64,000 nt of DNA from Nocardia amamiensis (GCF_015477605.1 NZ_JADLQX010000030.1:1-64000); one strand, 5' to 3'. Positions 6,441-14,910 are shown, counted from the first letter of the stretch. Numbers and translations: made by a program. The notes: generated by a model not told the origin, from the sequence alone.

Positions 6441-8593
6441 TGAGCACCGAATTCCCCATCCACCGCGACACGGACGCGGTGTGCCAGAAGGTGATCGATT
6501 TCCGTCCCGAGTGCGCCAAGACCTACCCGTCGCAGGTGCCCGCCGCCCCGGAGCTGTCCCAGGTTCCGGGTACCGGCGAGGCCCCGCACATCGAGATCGA
6601 GCCGAAGGCCCCGCCGATCTTCGGCGACAACGCCCCTGACGGTGACCTGTTCGGCATCACCCTGCCGGAGATCACCTTCGACGGCTTCCTCGACGCGTTG
6701 ATGATCGCGGGCACCTGCGCGGTGTTCGGGCTGGTGTCGGCGGGCGCGATCTTCCTGGTCGCCAACCTGTTGGCGTGGTCCCCGGCCCGGCTGCGGAACT
6801 GGACGATCGGCGCGACCGTCGCGATGCCCGGCTCGGCGATCGTGTTCGGCGGTATGGATTGGTCGGCGCCGCTGACCCAGTTCACCGCGGGCGCGGCGGA
6901 GCTGGTGTCGGGCAACCCCGCCCACGGGTTGGCGGCGATGACGGTGCTGCTCATCCCGGCGGTGTGGCTGACGGCGATGATCGCGTTCACCAACCGGCGG
7001 GTGCGGATCGCGACCCACGGTTTGCAGTCCCCGGCCGACACCGAGCGGGCGTTGTCGCTGCGCACCCAGCGTGAGCAGCGTGCCGCGGCGCGGATGTCGC
7101 GGTATCGGCTGCCGTTCTCCACCGGCGGTTTGAACCCGCAGCCGGTTCTCGGCCGCCTGGCCGTGGAATCGACCCAGGCCCCAGCCAAGTCGCGGACGCG
7201 GACGCTGCTGGCGCGCACCGAGACCCGGCTGATCGTGCCGTGGATCAAGTTCAACGAGCACGGCACCGTCGTCGCGTCCTCGGGTAAGGGCAAGTCGACG
7301 CTGATGAACCGGATGTTGGTGTCGTGGTTCGTGACCGGCTGGCTTCGGCATCAGCAGTGGTGGCGTCCACGTCGGCCCGGCCGGCCGTTGGTGCTGGTGA
7401 TCGACTGCAACGGCGGCCCGGAGTCGGTGAAGTCCGCGCGGACGATGGCGCGCTGGTTCGCGGCGCTGGGTGTCCCTGCCGACCGGATCGGTGTTGTGGG
7501 TGTCGAGGACACCGACCCGCTGCACACGCAGCTGAACGTGTGGGGCATCGCGGATCTCGATGACCTGCGGTCGGTGTTGTCGGCGATGATCTCCGGCGGC
7601 TCGACACCGACGACCGACACCGAACGCTACTTCCACAACCTGCGCGAGACCCTGATCCACCTGATCGTGGACGCCCCGGAGAAGGTTGTCGACGGCAAAC
7701 CGGTCGGGCACAACCCGCCCCGGGATTGGGTCGAGTTCCTGTCCCGGTTCGATCCGGTCAAGCTGGCCAAGCTGTGGGGCGGGGTGTGGGACGACACCGT
7801 GCCGTGGGCTGGTGTGCCGGGTGTGGACCGCGAGATCGCCTCCACGATGGCCGGGAAACAGCCGGTGATGGATTCCGCGCGCAGCGAGTTCGGCATCCTC
7901 TACCGGCTGCTGGGTGACTCGTTCGAGGGCGACAAGCAGGTCACCGACTTCGATTTCCTCTACATCATCCTCGAAGGCGTCAAAGCCGCCGACCGGGCTC
8001 GCGCCCAGTTCGCGGCGCTGGGCTGCATGCTCGAGCAGCTCGCCGACAAAGACCACGGCCGCCAGGCCCTGCTGGCCGTCGACGAGTTCTCCGCCGTCTC
8101 CGATGGCAAGACCCGCGCCAAGGCGTGGGTGGAGCGGCTGCGCAAGGCCGGGATCGGCTCGTGGTGGTTCGCCCAGTCCTGGAACGGTCTCGGTCACGAC
8201 GACGACGCCCGCGAGGCCCTGGTCACCGCCGCCTCCGGTGGTTCGCTGCTCGGCGGGCAGGAGAAGGGCGACAAGCTCGCTGAGATCTACGGCACCCGCC
8301 GCGATTTCGACTTCTCCCGCAAGCTCATCGGCGGCTCCGAGGCAGGCGACGAGGGCAACGTGCAGGCCAACGACAAGCTGCTGGTGCACCCGAACCGGCT
8401 GCGCGCCATGGCCAAAGGCGACGTCGTGCACGTCTCCGGCGGCGTCGCCCGCTTCGGCCGCGTCACCCCGCTCGATGAGCGGCAGCTGTCCTCGCTGCGC
8501 CCGCTGCCCGGCCTGTCCGAGATGCAGACCGTCACCCCCGATCCCGTCTCGTTGGCGCCGGTCATCGACCTGACCAAACACCGCCACGCCTGA
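6440..8593 (+). CDS. Membrane-anchored VirD4/FtsK-like coupling ATPase
   Basis: 717 residues. A charged N-terminus is followed by hydrophobic segments at about 75-180 (two to four helices), then a motor domain. Walker A is SSGKGKST (280-287) and Walker B is LLAVDEF with D548-E549. The SWWFAQSW stretch after it fits the sensor region of TraD/VirD4-type pumps. Between Walker A and B lies an insert (about 395-490: FLSRFD, LAKLWGG, GVPGVD, GKQP) that recurs as a separate protein at 9872-10345. It probably moves plasmid DNA across the membrane as a hexamer. ATG 6440 overlaps the preceding stop; GTG 6437 is an alternative. Confidence 0.88.
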   Translation: MSTEFPIHRDTDAVCQKVIDFRPECAKTYPSQVPAAPELSQVPGTGEAPHIEIEPKAPPIFGDNAPDGDLFGITLPEITFDGFLDALMIAGTCAVFGLVSAGAIFLVANLLAWSPARLRNWTIGATVAMPGSAIVFGGMDWSAPLTQFTAGAAELVSGNPAHGLAAMTVLLIPAVWLTAMIAFTNRRVRIATHGLQSPADTERALSLRTQREQRAAARMSRYRLPFSTGGLNPQPVLGRLAVESTQAPAKSRTRTLLARTETRLIVPWIKFNEHGTVVASSGKGKSTLMNRMLVSWFVTGWLRHQQWWRPRRPGRPLVLVIDCNGGPESVKSARTMARWFAALGVPADRIGVVGVEDTDPLHTQLNVWGIADLDDLRSVLSAMISGGSTPTTDTERYFHNLRETLIHLIVDAPEKVVDGKPVGHNPPRDWVEFLSRFDPVKLAKLWGGVWDDTVPWAGVPGVDREIASTMAGKQPVMDSARSEFGILYRLLGDSFEGDKQVTDFDFLYIILEGVKAADRARAQFAALGCMLEQLADKDHGRQALLAVDEFSAVSDGKTRAKAWVERLRKAGIGSWWFAQSWNGLGHDDDAREALVTAASGGSLLGGQEKGDKLAEIYGTRRDFDFSRKLIGGSEAGDEGNVQANDKLLVHPNRLRAMAKGDVVHVSGGVARFGRVTPLDERQLSSLRPLPGLSEMQTVTPDPVSLAPVIDLTKHRHA

Positions 8594-8626
8594 ACCCGCA
8601 CACACGAAACCCGAAGGAGCACAACC

Positions 8627-8794
8627 ATGTCCGACCCGAACCACGACACCGCCGAGGAATTCCGGCTTGACCCGAGCCTGCTCGCCGAACGCGCCGCCGT
8701 GCTGGCCGCCGCAGCTGGAGGAGCCAGCTTCGGCCGATGGTCCGGCCCCGATGCCCGGCTGCTGGGCGCGCTGATCAACCGCCGTCCCGCCTGA
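8627..8794 (+). CDS. Small protein downstream of coupling ATPase
   Basis: 55 residues from ATG 8627, with GAAGGAG upstream. It is alanine-rich and acidic at first and ends DARLLGALINRRPA. That ending loosely resembles the GHAFAGLVNGR tail of its neighbours and may be a worn version. No other feature is visible. Confidence 0.65.
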   Translation: MSDPNHDTAEEFRLDPSLLAERAAVLAAAAGGASFGRWSGPDARLLGALINRRPA

Positions 8795-8814
8795 ACCCGA
8801 GAGAGAGACCACGC

Positions 8815-9297
8815 ATGTCTGTTCCGAACATCAACCCCGAGGACCACGGAGAGGAAATCTCCGGGCTGTCCGACGAGCAGCGGCAGGCCGAGATGGACCT
8901 GCTGGCTCCGCACGCCGCCGAACTGGCCAACCGCACCACCCAGAAGCTGGTCGAGCAGATCCAGCAGCACAAGCCCGTCGTCCCCGATGGTGGCCAGATC
9001 GGCCGCACGCTGGCCCCGCGCATCGACCGCGCCACCCGGATCCGGGACGGGCTGCGGCTGTGGGCACCGGCTTTGGGCACCACGACCGGGTTCGTGGTCG
9101 CCGTGTCCACCCTGCCGATGACCGGCCCGCTTGCCGTCTACGGCGCCGGGTTGACCGGGTTCTCGGTGTGGATGTGCGCCGGCCGCCCCGGCCCCGTCGA
9201 GTCGGTGCGCCTGAGCGGCTACGTCCTCGCCGATTCGGCCAGCTGGATCAAACGCCACACCACCCGCCGCCGCAGCGACGCGGCGGAGTCCGCATAA
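8815..9297 (+). CDS. Two-helix membrane protein of the transfer operon
   Basis: 160 residues from ATG 8815. The first 80 residues are acidic and helical and may form a coiled coil (QKLVEQIQQH). Two hydrophobic helices span roughly 88-130 around TTTGFVVAV and YGAGLTGF. A basic tail with RRR follows. The layout suggests both ends are cytoplasmic, which would suit a partner or anchor of the coupling ATPase. No known family. Confidence 0.72.
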   Translation: MSVPNINPEDHGEEISGLSDEQRQAEMDLLAPHAAELANRTTQKLVEQIQQHKPVVPDGGQIGRTLAPRIDRATRIRDGLRLWAPALGTTTGFVVAVSTLPMTGPLAVYGAGLTGFSVWMCAGRPGPVESVRLSGYVLADSASWIKRHTTRRRSDAAESA

Positions 9298-9322
9298 CCC
9301 ACACCGAAGGAGAACCGAACAC

Positions 9323-9850
9323 ATGGAATTCGACCGATTGTTGCCTTTCGCGACAACCGCCGAGGTGACTACCGCTCGCGGCTACCTGCGGGCCTGCGTG
9401 GAGCAGAACCCGCACTGGGAGCCGGAGGACTCCGAGGAAATCGAGGCCCTGACCCACGAGCAGGTCATTGCCCGCACGCTGCGGATCTGGCCGCACGGCT
9501 GGGAGGCCTTCCGCAGCTACTACGCCGACGACATCCGCGCCGCCGGAGAAGCCGAAAGCGCGGCGTGGTTCGCCGAAGCCACCCAGGCCGCGCGCGGGCA
9601 CCTGTTCGCCTCTCGTCTGCCCAAGGCCGCGCTGCGGTGGGGCCGTTGCTCGCTGACCGCAACCGAAGCGGTGACCACGCTCGGCGCCGATCTCGCCGAG
9701 ATCCGCCGCGACGCCGCCGAGTGGCACTGGATCGCCGAGATTCTCGGCGTCCCGGTCCCGGTCGCGATGGCGTGGGCGGTCGAGGGCCGTGCCCGTCAGC
9801 TCGCCGCCGTCATCGTCCGCCCGTTCCGCGCCGGACAGGCGTCGAAGTAA
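9323..9850 (+). CDS. Hypothetical protein of the transfer operon
   Basis: 175 residues, soluble, rich in tryptophan and acidic residues (HWEPEDSEEIEAL). A C-terminal segment, LGVPVPVAMAWAV, is moderately hydrophobic but too short to be a clear membrane helix. GAAGGAGAA lies before ATG 9323. No recognised domain. Confidence 0.7.
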   Translation: MEFDRLLPFATTAEVTTARGYLRACVEQNPHWEPEDSEEIEALTHEQVIARTLRIWPHGWEAFRSYYADDIRAAGEAESAAWFAEATQAARGHLFASRLPKAALRWGRCSLTATEAVTTLGADLAEIRRDAAEWHWIAEILGVPVPVAMAWAVEGRARQLAAVIVRPFRAGQASK

Positions 9851-9871
9851 CCCCGAAGGAGAACAAACCCA

Positions 9872-10345
9872 ATGACCACCAGCACTTTTCAGAGGACGCC
9901 GGAGCTTCCGGCGTGGCTGTGGACGCTGCCGCCGGAGATCTTGCTGGCCGTGCTCGACGCCGACGGCGCCCAGTTCGGGCCGCTGCCGTCGATGCAGGAC
10001 TACTACTGGGTGCAGCTGCGGGAGCTGGCGCTGCGCCTGGTCGTGGAGGCCCCGACCGGACCCGCCACCGGCACCGCCGATTTCCTGTCCCGGTTCGACT
10101 CCCACACCCTCGCGAAGCTGTGGGGCGGTGACTTCGACTCCGCCGTATGGACGGGTGTGCCGGGCGTGGACCAGCAGATCTACGCGCTGATCAGCGGCAA
10201 GCAGCCGATGCTGCCGCTGCTGCTGGCCGAATTCACCAACCGGTTCCGGCACTGGAGCGCCTTCCCCGAGCAGCTGCGCGCCGCGGTGCTCACCGCCGAG
10301 CCCGACTTCCCGATCGACACCCTCACCACCGAGAAGGAGAACTGA
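9872..10345 (+). CDS. Stand-alone copy of the coupling ATPase insert domain
   Basis: 157 residues. Residues 50-125 align with residues 395-490 of the coupling ATPase encoded 1.3 kb upstream. Shared landmarks in order are YY/YF with LRE, VEAP/VDAP, FLSRFD, LAKLWGG, VPGVD, and GKQP followed by EF. There is no P-loop or Walker B, so it cannot be a motor. In VirD4-type pumps the segment between the Walker motifs carries the all-alpha domain that contacts cargo DNA and protein. I infer that this protein could pair with, replace or block that surface. GAAGGAGAA precedes ATG 9872. Confidence 0.78.
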   Translation: MTTSTFQRTPELPAWLWTLPPEILLAVLDADGAQFGPLPSMQDYYWVQLRELALRLVVEAPTGPATGTADFLSRFDSHTLAKLWGGDFDSAVWTGVPGVDQQIYALISGKQPMLPLLLAEFTNRFRHWSAFPEQLRAAVLTAEPDFPIDTLTTEKEN

Positions 10346-10346
10346 T

Positions 10347-12038
10347 ATGTCCGACTACAGCGTTGAAGACGAGATCTTCGCGCAGGCACGGCAGTTCAGT
10401 GCCGCGATGCGCGCGGCGATGCAGCGGCACGCCCAGGCCGCGAACTGGCTGGAGCGCCGCCGTGCCCGTAAGGAGATCTCGCGTCTGGTCCGCCAGGAGC
10501 GCCGGGAGCAGCAGCAGTCCCGCACCAACCACCTGGCCTGGACCAACCAGGCCGTCGACCGCTACCGCGTGCACGCCGAAACGGTCGCACAGCGTGCCAA
10601 CGACCCGCGCGTGGATCACGACCGCCGCGCCCGCGACGCCCGCTCGCTGGCTGAGCATCGCGACCGGCTGGCCGCGCAGTTCGTCGGTGACGGGCATTTG
10701 ACCCGCACCGAGCAGGGCATCGCGCTGGACGGTCTGGACGCGGCGACGGTGTTCCCGGAGTACAAGACCGGCAACCTGTTCTCCCGCGCGCACAAGGTCA
10801 AGGGCTTGGAGGCGCTGCACTACCGGGCGCGTGTTGCTCGCGAGACGGTCAGTGCCCGGCAGCGCGCCGACCAGGAACGGCAGGACTGGCAGAAGGGCTT
10901 GGATACCGCGCGCCGCGCCAATCTCGAGGAGGCGCTGCTGGCCCGCATCGACGCCGCCCAGGACCACCGCCACCGCTACACCGCGGAGATGACGTGGACC
11001 GACCCGGACGGCGGGAATCTCACCGAATCCCGTCCGTTCGCCACCGAGTACGCCGCGACCAGCTGGTTGCAGCGCAACATCAACGGCACGGCCTGGGCGG
11101 ACGGCACCCGCCTCCGTGTCGAGACCCGCGATAACGACACCGCCGCGACGCAATACACCAACTGGGGCCGCCCCGAGACCGTCGCCGAGCAGCTCGCCGA
11201 CCGGGAGGCCGTGTTGCGGGAGCGGACGCTGAGCGGGCAGGTGCACCGCGAATCGTTCAAGCTGCAGGCCGCCCGCGAGACCGAGCGGGAGCAGAAGCAG
11301 GAGCGTTTCAGCAGCACGGTCACCTACCTGCCCGAGCACGCCAACCAGGTGGTGCACGAGCGCGGCACTCATGCCAGCGAGGTGGAGTCCGCGCGCTGGA
11401 CCGCGCAGCAGCTGACCGGGATTCGGCCGGCGCCCGGCACCACCGTGCACGTCGCCGCCTACGATCGCGCCGACGAATGGCGTCCGGAGCGGGTGTTCCG
11501 CGCCGAGGGCGGCCGGTCCATGGTCGCCGACGAGGTCACCCAATGGCGTGAAGGCATCGAACGAGCCTCGAACAAGCAGGAGCGCGACGAGCAGTTGCCC
11601 GCGTCGGCTCAGCAGATCGCGGCCGAGCGTGACCAGCTCGCCGAGGACCTCGCACAGCGCGGTCGCGAGATCGAGCAGCTGTCCGGCGATCTGGTTGACG
11701 CCGCCTCCCGCAACAACGAGCTGAGCAATCGGCATCGGTTGTCGATCGAGCACAACAACGACCTGACCGAGCAGAACGCGCGGTTGACGCGACAGCTGGC
11801 CGCGCTGACCGCCGAACGCGACACGCTGCGCGGCGAACGCGACGAGGCGGTGGCGAAGCTCGCCGAGCGCACCCCGGCGCATGAGCGCTACGGCAGCCCG
11901 GAACGCCAAGCCGAGCAGGCCGGGGCCGAGGCCGCCACCAACGGACACACCAACGGCCGCGAGCCGATCAAGGGCCACGCCTTCGCGGGCCTGGTCAACA
12001 ACCGCAACCGGGACCGGGAAATGGAGATGGAGCTGTGA
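10347..12038 (+). CDS. Large coiled-coil protein with GHAFAGLVN tail
   Basis: 563 residues, highly charged and almost all helical. Residues 1-240 are rich in Arg, Glu and Gln with few hydrophobics. The middle (about 210-400) has two short beta-type modules (TAEMTWTDPDGG; STVTYLPEHANQVVHERG). Residues 410-520 form a coiled coil (QIAAERDQLAEDLAQRG onward). It ends EPIKGHAFAGLVNNRNR. No nuclease, relaxase HUH or ATPase motif is seen. AAGGAGAA precedes ATG 10347, which lies one base after the previous stop. Probably a scaffold of the transfer complex; that is inference. Confidence 0.78.
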   Translation: MSDYSVEDEIFAQARQFSAAMRAAMQRHAQAANWLERRRARKEISRLVRQERREQQQSRTNHLAWTNQAVDRYRVHAETVAQRANDPRVDHDRRARDARSLAEHRDRLAAQFVGDGHLTRTEQGIALDGLDAATVFPEYKTGNLFSRAHKVKGLEALHYRARVARETVSARQRADQERQDWQKGLDTARRANLEEALLARIDAAQDHRHRYTAEMTWTDPDGGNLTESRPFATEYAATSWLQRNINGTAWADGTRLRVETRDNDTAATQYTNWGRPETVAEQLADREAVLRERTLSGQVHRESFKLQAARETEREQKQERFSSTVTYLPEHANQVVHERGTHASEVESARWTAQQLTGIRPAPGTTVHVAAYDRADEWRPERVFRAEGGRSMVADEVTQWREGIERASNKQERDEQLPASAQQIAAERDQLAEDLAQRGREIEQLSGDLVDAASRNNELSNRHRLSIEHNNDLTEQNARLTRQLAALTAERDTLRGERDEAVAKLAERTPAHERYGSPERQAEQAGAEAATNGHTNGREPIKGHAFAGLVNNRNRDREMEMEL

Positions 12039-12655
12039 GCACCAACGAGCTGGACGACCTGTACATCACCCGCTACGCCGGGCGGGTCGAGAACGAGGAG
12101 GAGGTGCTGATGCGGGCGGACTTCGACCGGGCGAAGGACCTGAGCGAGACCGCGTTCCACGCCGAGTCCGACCAGGACGTCGACCGGATCTTCGACCAGG
12201 TCGACGAGATAACCGCCCGTTGGACCGGCCGCGGCGACGAACTCGGCGACGCCTACCGGTACCTGGAGGATGCGCACAGCGACTGGAAGTCCTCGCCGGA
12301 CACTATGCGCCGGTTGTGCGAGCAGATCGCCGCGGACCGCGCTCAGGGTTTCCTCGCGATCAGCGAGATCGACTGGCGCAGCCAGCAGCACGCCCGCGAA
12401 CTGACCGGCAACGGCCGCTGGATCGTGCAGCCGCGCACCATCGAGCAGGCCCGCCAGCAGCTCGCCGCCGCCGAACGCCGCGACTCCTGGTCGGATCCGG
12501 CCGAGGCCAACCCGAACGCGGCACCGGTCCCGGTGTCCGGCTCGTTCGCCGCCGCCCGCACCGCGGAGCTGGCCCAGCAGCGGCACTCGATTCCGGGCCA
12601 CGCGTTCGCGGGCCTGGTCAACGGCCGTGACCGGGGACAGGAGATGGAGCGATGA
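12035..12655 (+). CDS. Hypothetical protein with GHAFAGLVN tail (tandem paralog 1)
   Basis: 206 residues, acidic and helical. It resembles the next gene product: a region with ITARW followed by IDWRSQQHARELTGNGRW (about 117-135) matches ITWRSHLQANDMTGHGRW there. The C-terminus is HSIPGHAFAGLVNGRDR. ATGA overlap with both neighbours. Function unknown; probably a duplicated adaptor whose variable body is joined to the shared tail. Confidence 0.75.
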   Translation: MSTNELDDLYITRYAGRVENEEEVLMRADFDRAKDLSETAFHAESDQDVDRIFDQVDEITARWTGRGDELGDAYRYLEDAHSDWKSSPDTMRRLCEQIAADRAQGFLAISEIDWRSQQHARELTGNGRWIVQPRTIEQARQQLAAAERRDSWSDPAEANPNAAPVPVSGSFAAARTAELAQQRHSIPGHAFAGLVNGRDRGQEMER

Positions 12656-13185
12656 GCACCGCGGTCCGGACCGTGGCCGAGCTGATGATCGATCTCGCCC
12701 GATCAGACGGTCTGGATGACGCGGTCACGGCCTACTACGCCAACCGCGTCCAGGACCCGCAGGAGGCGTTGTGGCGCACCGATTACGCCCTCGCCTACAT
12801 CCGGTGGGATAAGGCCGAAGACGCCCCGTGGCGTGATCACCCGCGCGCGATCGAGCTGCAGGCGCAAGCCCGCGCGATCGAACAGCGATGGGCCGCTGAC
12901 CCGATCGTCGGGCCCCGGTGGGCGGAGCTGGACCAGCTGCGCAGCGAGGGCGACTACGCGGTGCCGATCGGCGACGAAGAGCCGACCATGCAGGTCGAGG
13001 CACCGCCCGGCATGGACCCGATCACGTGGCGCAGTCATTTGCAGGCCAACGATATGACCGGCCACGGCCGGTGGCCCGCCTCCCACACCGCTGAGGTGGT
13101 CCAGGAGCGGCAGGCCCTGATTCCGGGGCACGCGTTCGCGGGCCTGGTCAACGGCCGGAACCGGGGACAGGAGATGGAGCGGTGA
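12652..13185 (+). CDS. Hypothetical protein with GHAFAGLVN tail (tandem paralog 2)
   Basis: 177 residues, related to the preceding protein through the WRSxxxANDMTGHGRW segment and the tail ALIPGHAFAGLVNGRNR. The N-terminal 60 residues differ and contain a tyrosine- and tryptophan-rich helical stretch. The last 33 bases before the stop are nearly identical to those of the preceding gene. Function unknown. Confidence 0.75.
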   Translation: MSTAVRTVAELMIDLARSDGLDDAVTAYYANRVQDPQEALWRTDYALAYIRWDKAEDAPWRDHPRAIELQAQARAIEQRWAADPIVGPRWAELDQLRSEGDYAVPIGDEEPTMQVEAPPGMDPITWRSHLQANDMTGHGRWPASHTAEVVQERQALIPGHAFAGLVNGRNRGQEMER

Positions 13186-13547
13186 CCACGATCCATGAGA
13201 CCGATGCTCCCGCAGGCGGGTTCGAGCCGTTGCGCCCGTACGGCCCGACCGTCGCCGGCGAGTCCTACGCCGAGCTTCAGGCCCGGCTGATCGCGGCCAA
13301 CGAACGCGCCGCGGTGCTGGAGGAACAGCTCGCCGCGGTGACCACAGCGCGGGATGCCGCCGAGCATCGCGTCGCCGATCTGGAGGACCGTAACCGGGAG
13401 CTTGCCAGCGATCTGGACAACGCGCTGGATCTCGCGAGTGAGAACGCGCTGCACGCCGATCGTGAGCGCCTGGTCCCGCAGCCGATCTACGGGCACGCCT
13501 TCGCGGGCCTTGTCAGCAACCGCAATCGAGAAGGGATCGAACGATGA
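13182..13547 (+). CDS. Short coiled-coil protein with GHAFAGLVS tail
   Basis: 121 residues. Residues 25-90 form a continuous coiled coil (AAVLEEQLAAVTTARDAAEH onward) with an acidic second half. It ends QPIYGHAFAGLVSNRNR, the most diverged of the five tails. ATGA overlaps on both sides. It could dimerise with the coiled coil of the 563-residue protein; no family is recognised. Confidence 0.72.
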   Translation: MTTIHETDAPAGGFEPLRPYGPTVAGESYAELQARLIAANERAAVLEEQLAAVTTARDAAEHRVADLEDRNRELASDLDNALDLASENALHADRERLVPQPIYGHAFAGLVSNRNREGIER

Positions 13548-14386
13548 GCGCCACCCTGTCGCCCCCCGACGCCACCGCGTCGCCGTCTGGCGTCGCCGCG
13601 TCGCACACCGCTGGCGATGTGTCGCCGCAGCCGTCGCCGCCGTCGTGGAACGCCGCTGAGGCTGTCGCCTTGCTGTCGCTCGCGGCAGTGAGCATCGCGG
13701 CCTTCTTCTGGTCTGCGATCGCGCTGCACGGCGTGGCGGTCATGTCCGGCATCGACTCCCGATTGGCGTGGGGTGCCCCGGTGATCGTGGACGGCCCGAT
13801 CGTCCAGGCCGCGTTCTCGCTGGTGGCGTTGAACCGGCGCGAGAAGATCGGCGTGGTGATCCCGGCCGCGACTCGACGGTTCTTCTGGGCCGAACTCGCC
13901 GCCGCTGAGCTGGTGTCTTTGATCGGAAACGGCGTCCACGCCTGGAAGGCCGACGGTCTGCTGCTGCCCGCTCCCGCTGCCGCAGCGGTGGCAGGTGCCG
14001 CCCCGATCGCCGCGCTGGCGGTCACGCACGCGCTCACCGCGCTGATGGAGGTCCCCCGCGCCCCGGAACCGAAGGCGACAGCACCCGTCGCACCGGCGAC
14101 AACTGGCGACACCTTCGGCGACACCGCCCCGAACTGGGGCGACACCGGGGCGACACCCGCCGAAGTGGAGGCGACACCGGTCGAAGTCGATGCGACAGCC
14201 GAACGCGACGCGGAGATTCTGCGGCTGCATCAGGCCGGCCTTTCCTACCGCGAGATCGCCCCGATCGTCGGTCTGCACCACGGTTCGGTCGGCAAGATCC
14301 TCGCCCGCCTCAAGACCGAGGGCGACACCCACCGCGAGCAGCTGGCGTTGCCCGCACCCTCGAACGTCCGGCTGATCGCCGGATAA
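13544..14386 (+). CDS. DUF2637 membrane protein with C-terminal helix-turn-helix
   Basis: 280 residues. Four hydrophobic segments between about 38 and 165 match DUF2637, a family found in the spread regions of actinomycete plasmids. A threonine/proline-rich linker (175-215) leads to a Sigma70-r4/MerR-like helix-turn-helix (EILRLHQAGLSYREIAPIVG, then GSVGKILARL). That makes it a membrane protein with a cytoplasmic DNA-binding end, suited to holding plasmid DNA at the membrane. ATGA overlap upstream. Confidence 0.8.
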   Translation: MSATLSPPDATASPSGVAASHTAGDVSPQPSPPSWNAAEAVALLSLAAVSIAAFFWSAIALHGVAVMSGIDSRLAWGAPVIVDGPIVQAAFSLVALNRREKIGVVIPAATRRFFWAELAAAELVSLIGNGVHAWKADGLLLPAPAAAAVAGAAPIAALAVTHALTALMEVPRAPEPKATAPVAPATTGDTFGDTAPNWGDTGATPAEVEATPVEVDATAERDAEILRLHQAGLSYREIAPIVGLHHGSVGKILARLKTEGDTHREQLALPAPSNVRLIAG

Positions 14387-14424
14387 CCCCACCACCCATC
14401 ACCGATAACCAAGGAGTAACCGCT

Positions 14425-14883
14425 ATGACATCGTGGATCATGACCGAGGAGCCGAAGGTCATCCGCAGCGCGTTCGGCAAGGCCGACGAGCCCGGCACGA
14501 CCGTGGCCGGTCTGGTCGTCTCGCAAGAGCTGGCCGTGCAGAAGGACCCGAAGACTGGCAAGCCGAAGCTGCGTCAGGGCAACCCGATCCGGCAGCTGGA
14601 GGTCGTCATCCTGACCGGCTGGCAGACCGATCCGGACGACGACGGCGCCCGCAAGCTGTTCGTGCGCGGCAACCTGCAGAAGGCTCTGCGGGCGGCGATC
14701 CTCGCCGCGGGTGATGACGACCTGCGCAACGGTGCCCGCGTGACGATCCAGTACACCGGCACCGGGCAGGCGTTCAACGCCGACTACGCGCCGCCGAAGC
14801 TGTACAAGGCCAAGTACGAGCCGCCCACCGACGCGTCCCTGGCCGAGGTCGCCGCGTACCTGGGCCAGGACGACGACGAGTAG
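14425..14883 (+). CDS. Possible OB-fold single-stranded DNA-binding protein
   Basis: 152 residues, last gene of the operon, with AAGGAG before ATG 14425. It is strand-rich: VAGLVVSQELAVQ, RQLEVVILTGW, KLFVRGN, ARVTIQYTGTGQ. It has an acidic C-terminal tail ending DDDE, as single-stranded DNA-binding proteins do. Similar proteins occur in mycobacteriophages and actinomycete plasmids. The ssDNA-binding assignment is inferred from this pattern. Confidence 0.6.
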   Translation: MTSWIMTEEPKVIRSAFGKADEPGTTVAGLVVSQELAVQKDPKTGKPKLRQGNPIRQLEVVILTGWQTDPDDDGARKLFVRGNLQKALRAAILAAGDDDLRNGARVTIQYTGTGQAFNADYAPPKLYKAKYEPPTDASLAEVAAYLGQDDDE

Positions 14884-14910
14884 CCGCCTGAACCGTATCT
14901 GACCAGCAAG

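Noticed and set aside
5604..13540. Repeated gene ends as DNA recombination sites (cassette shuffling)
   Set aside because: The repeats are in frame each time and differ mainly at synonymous positions, which favours selection on the peptide; kept only as a minor possibility.
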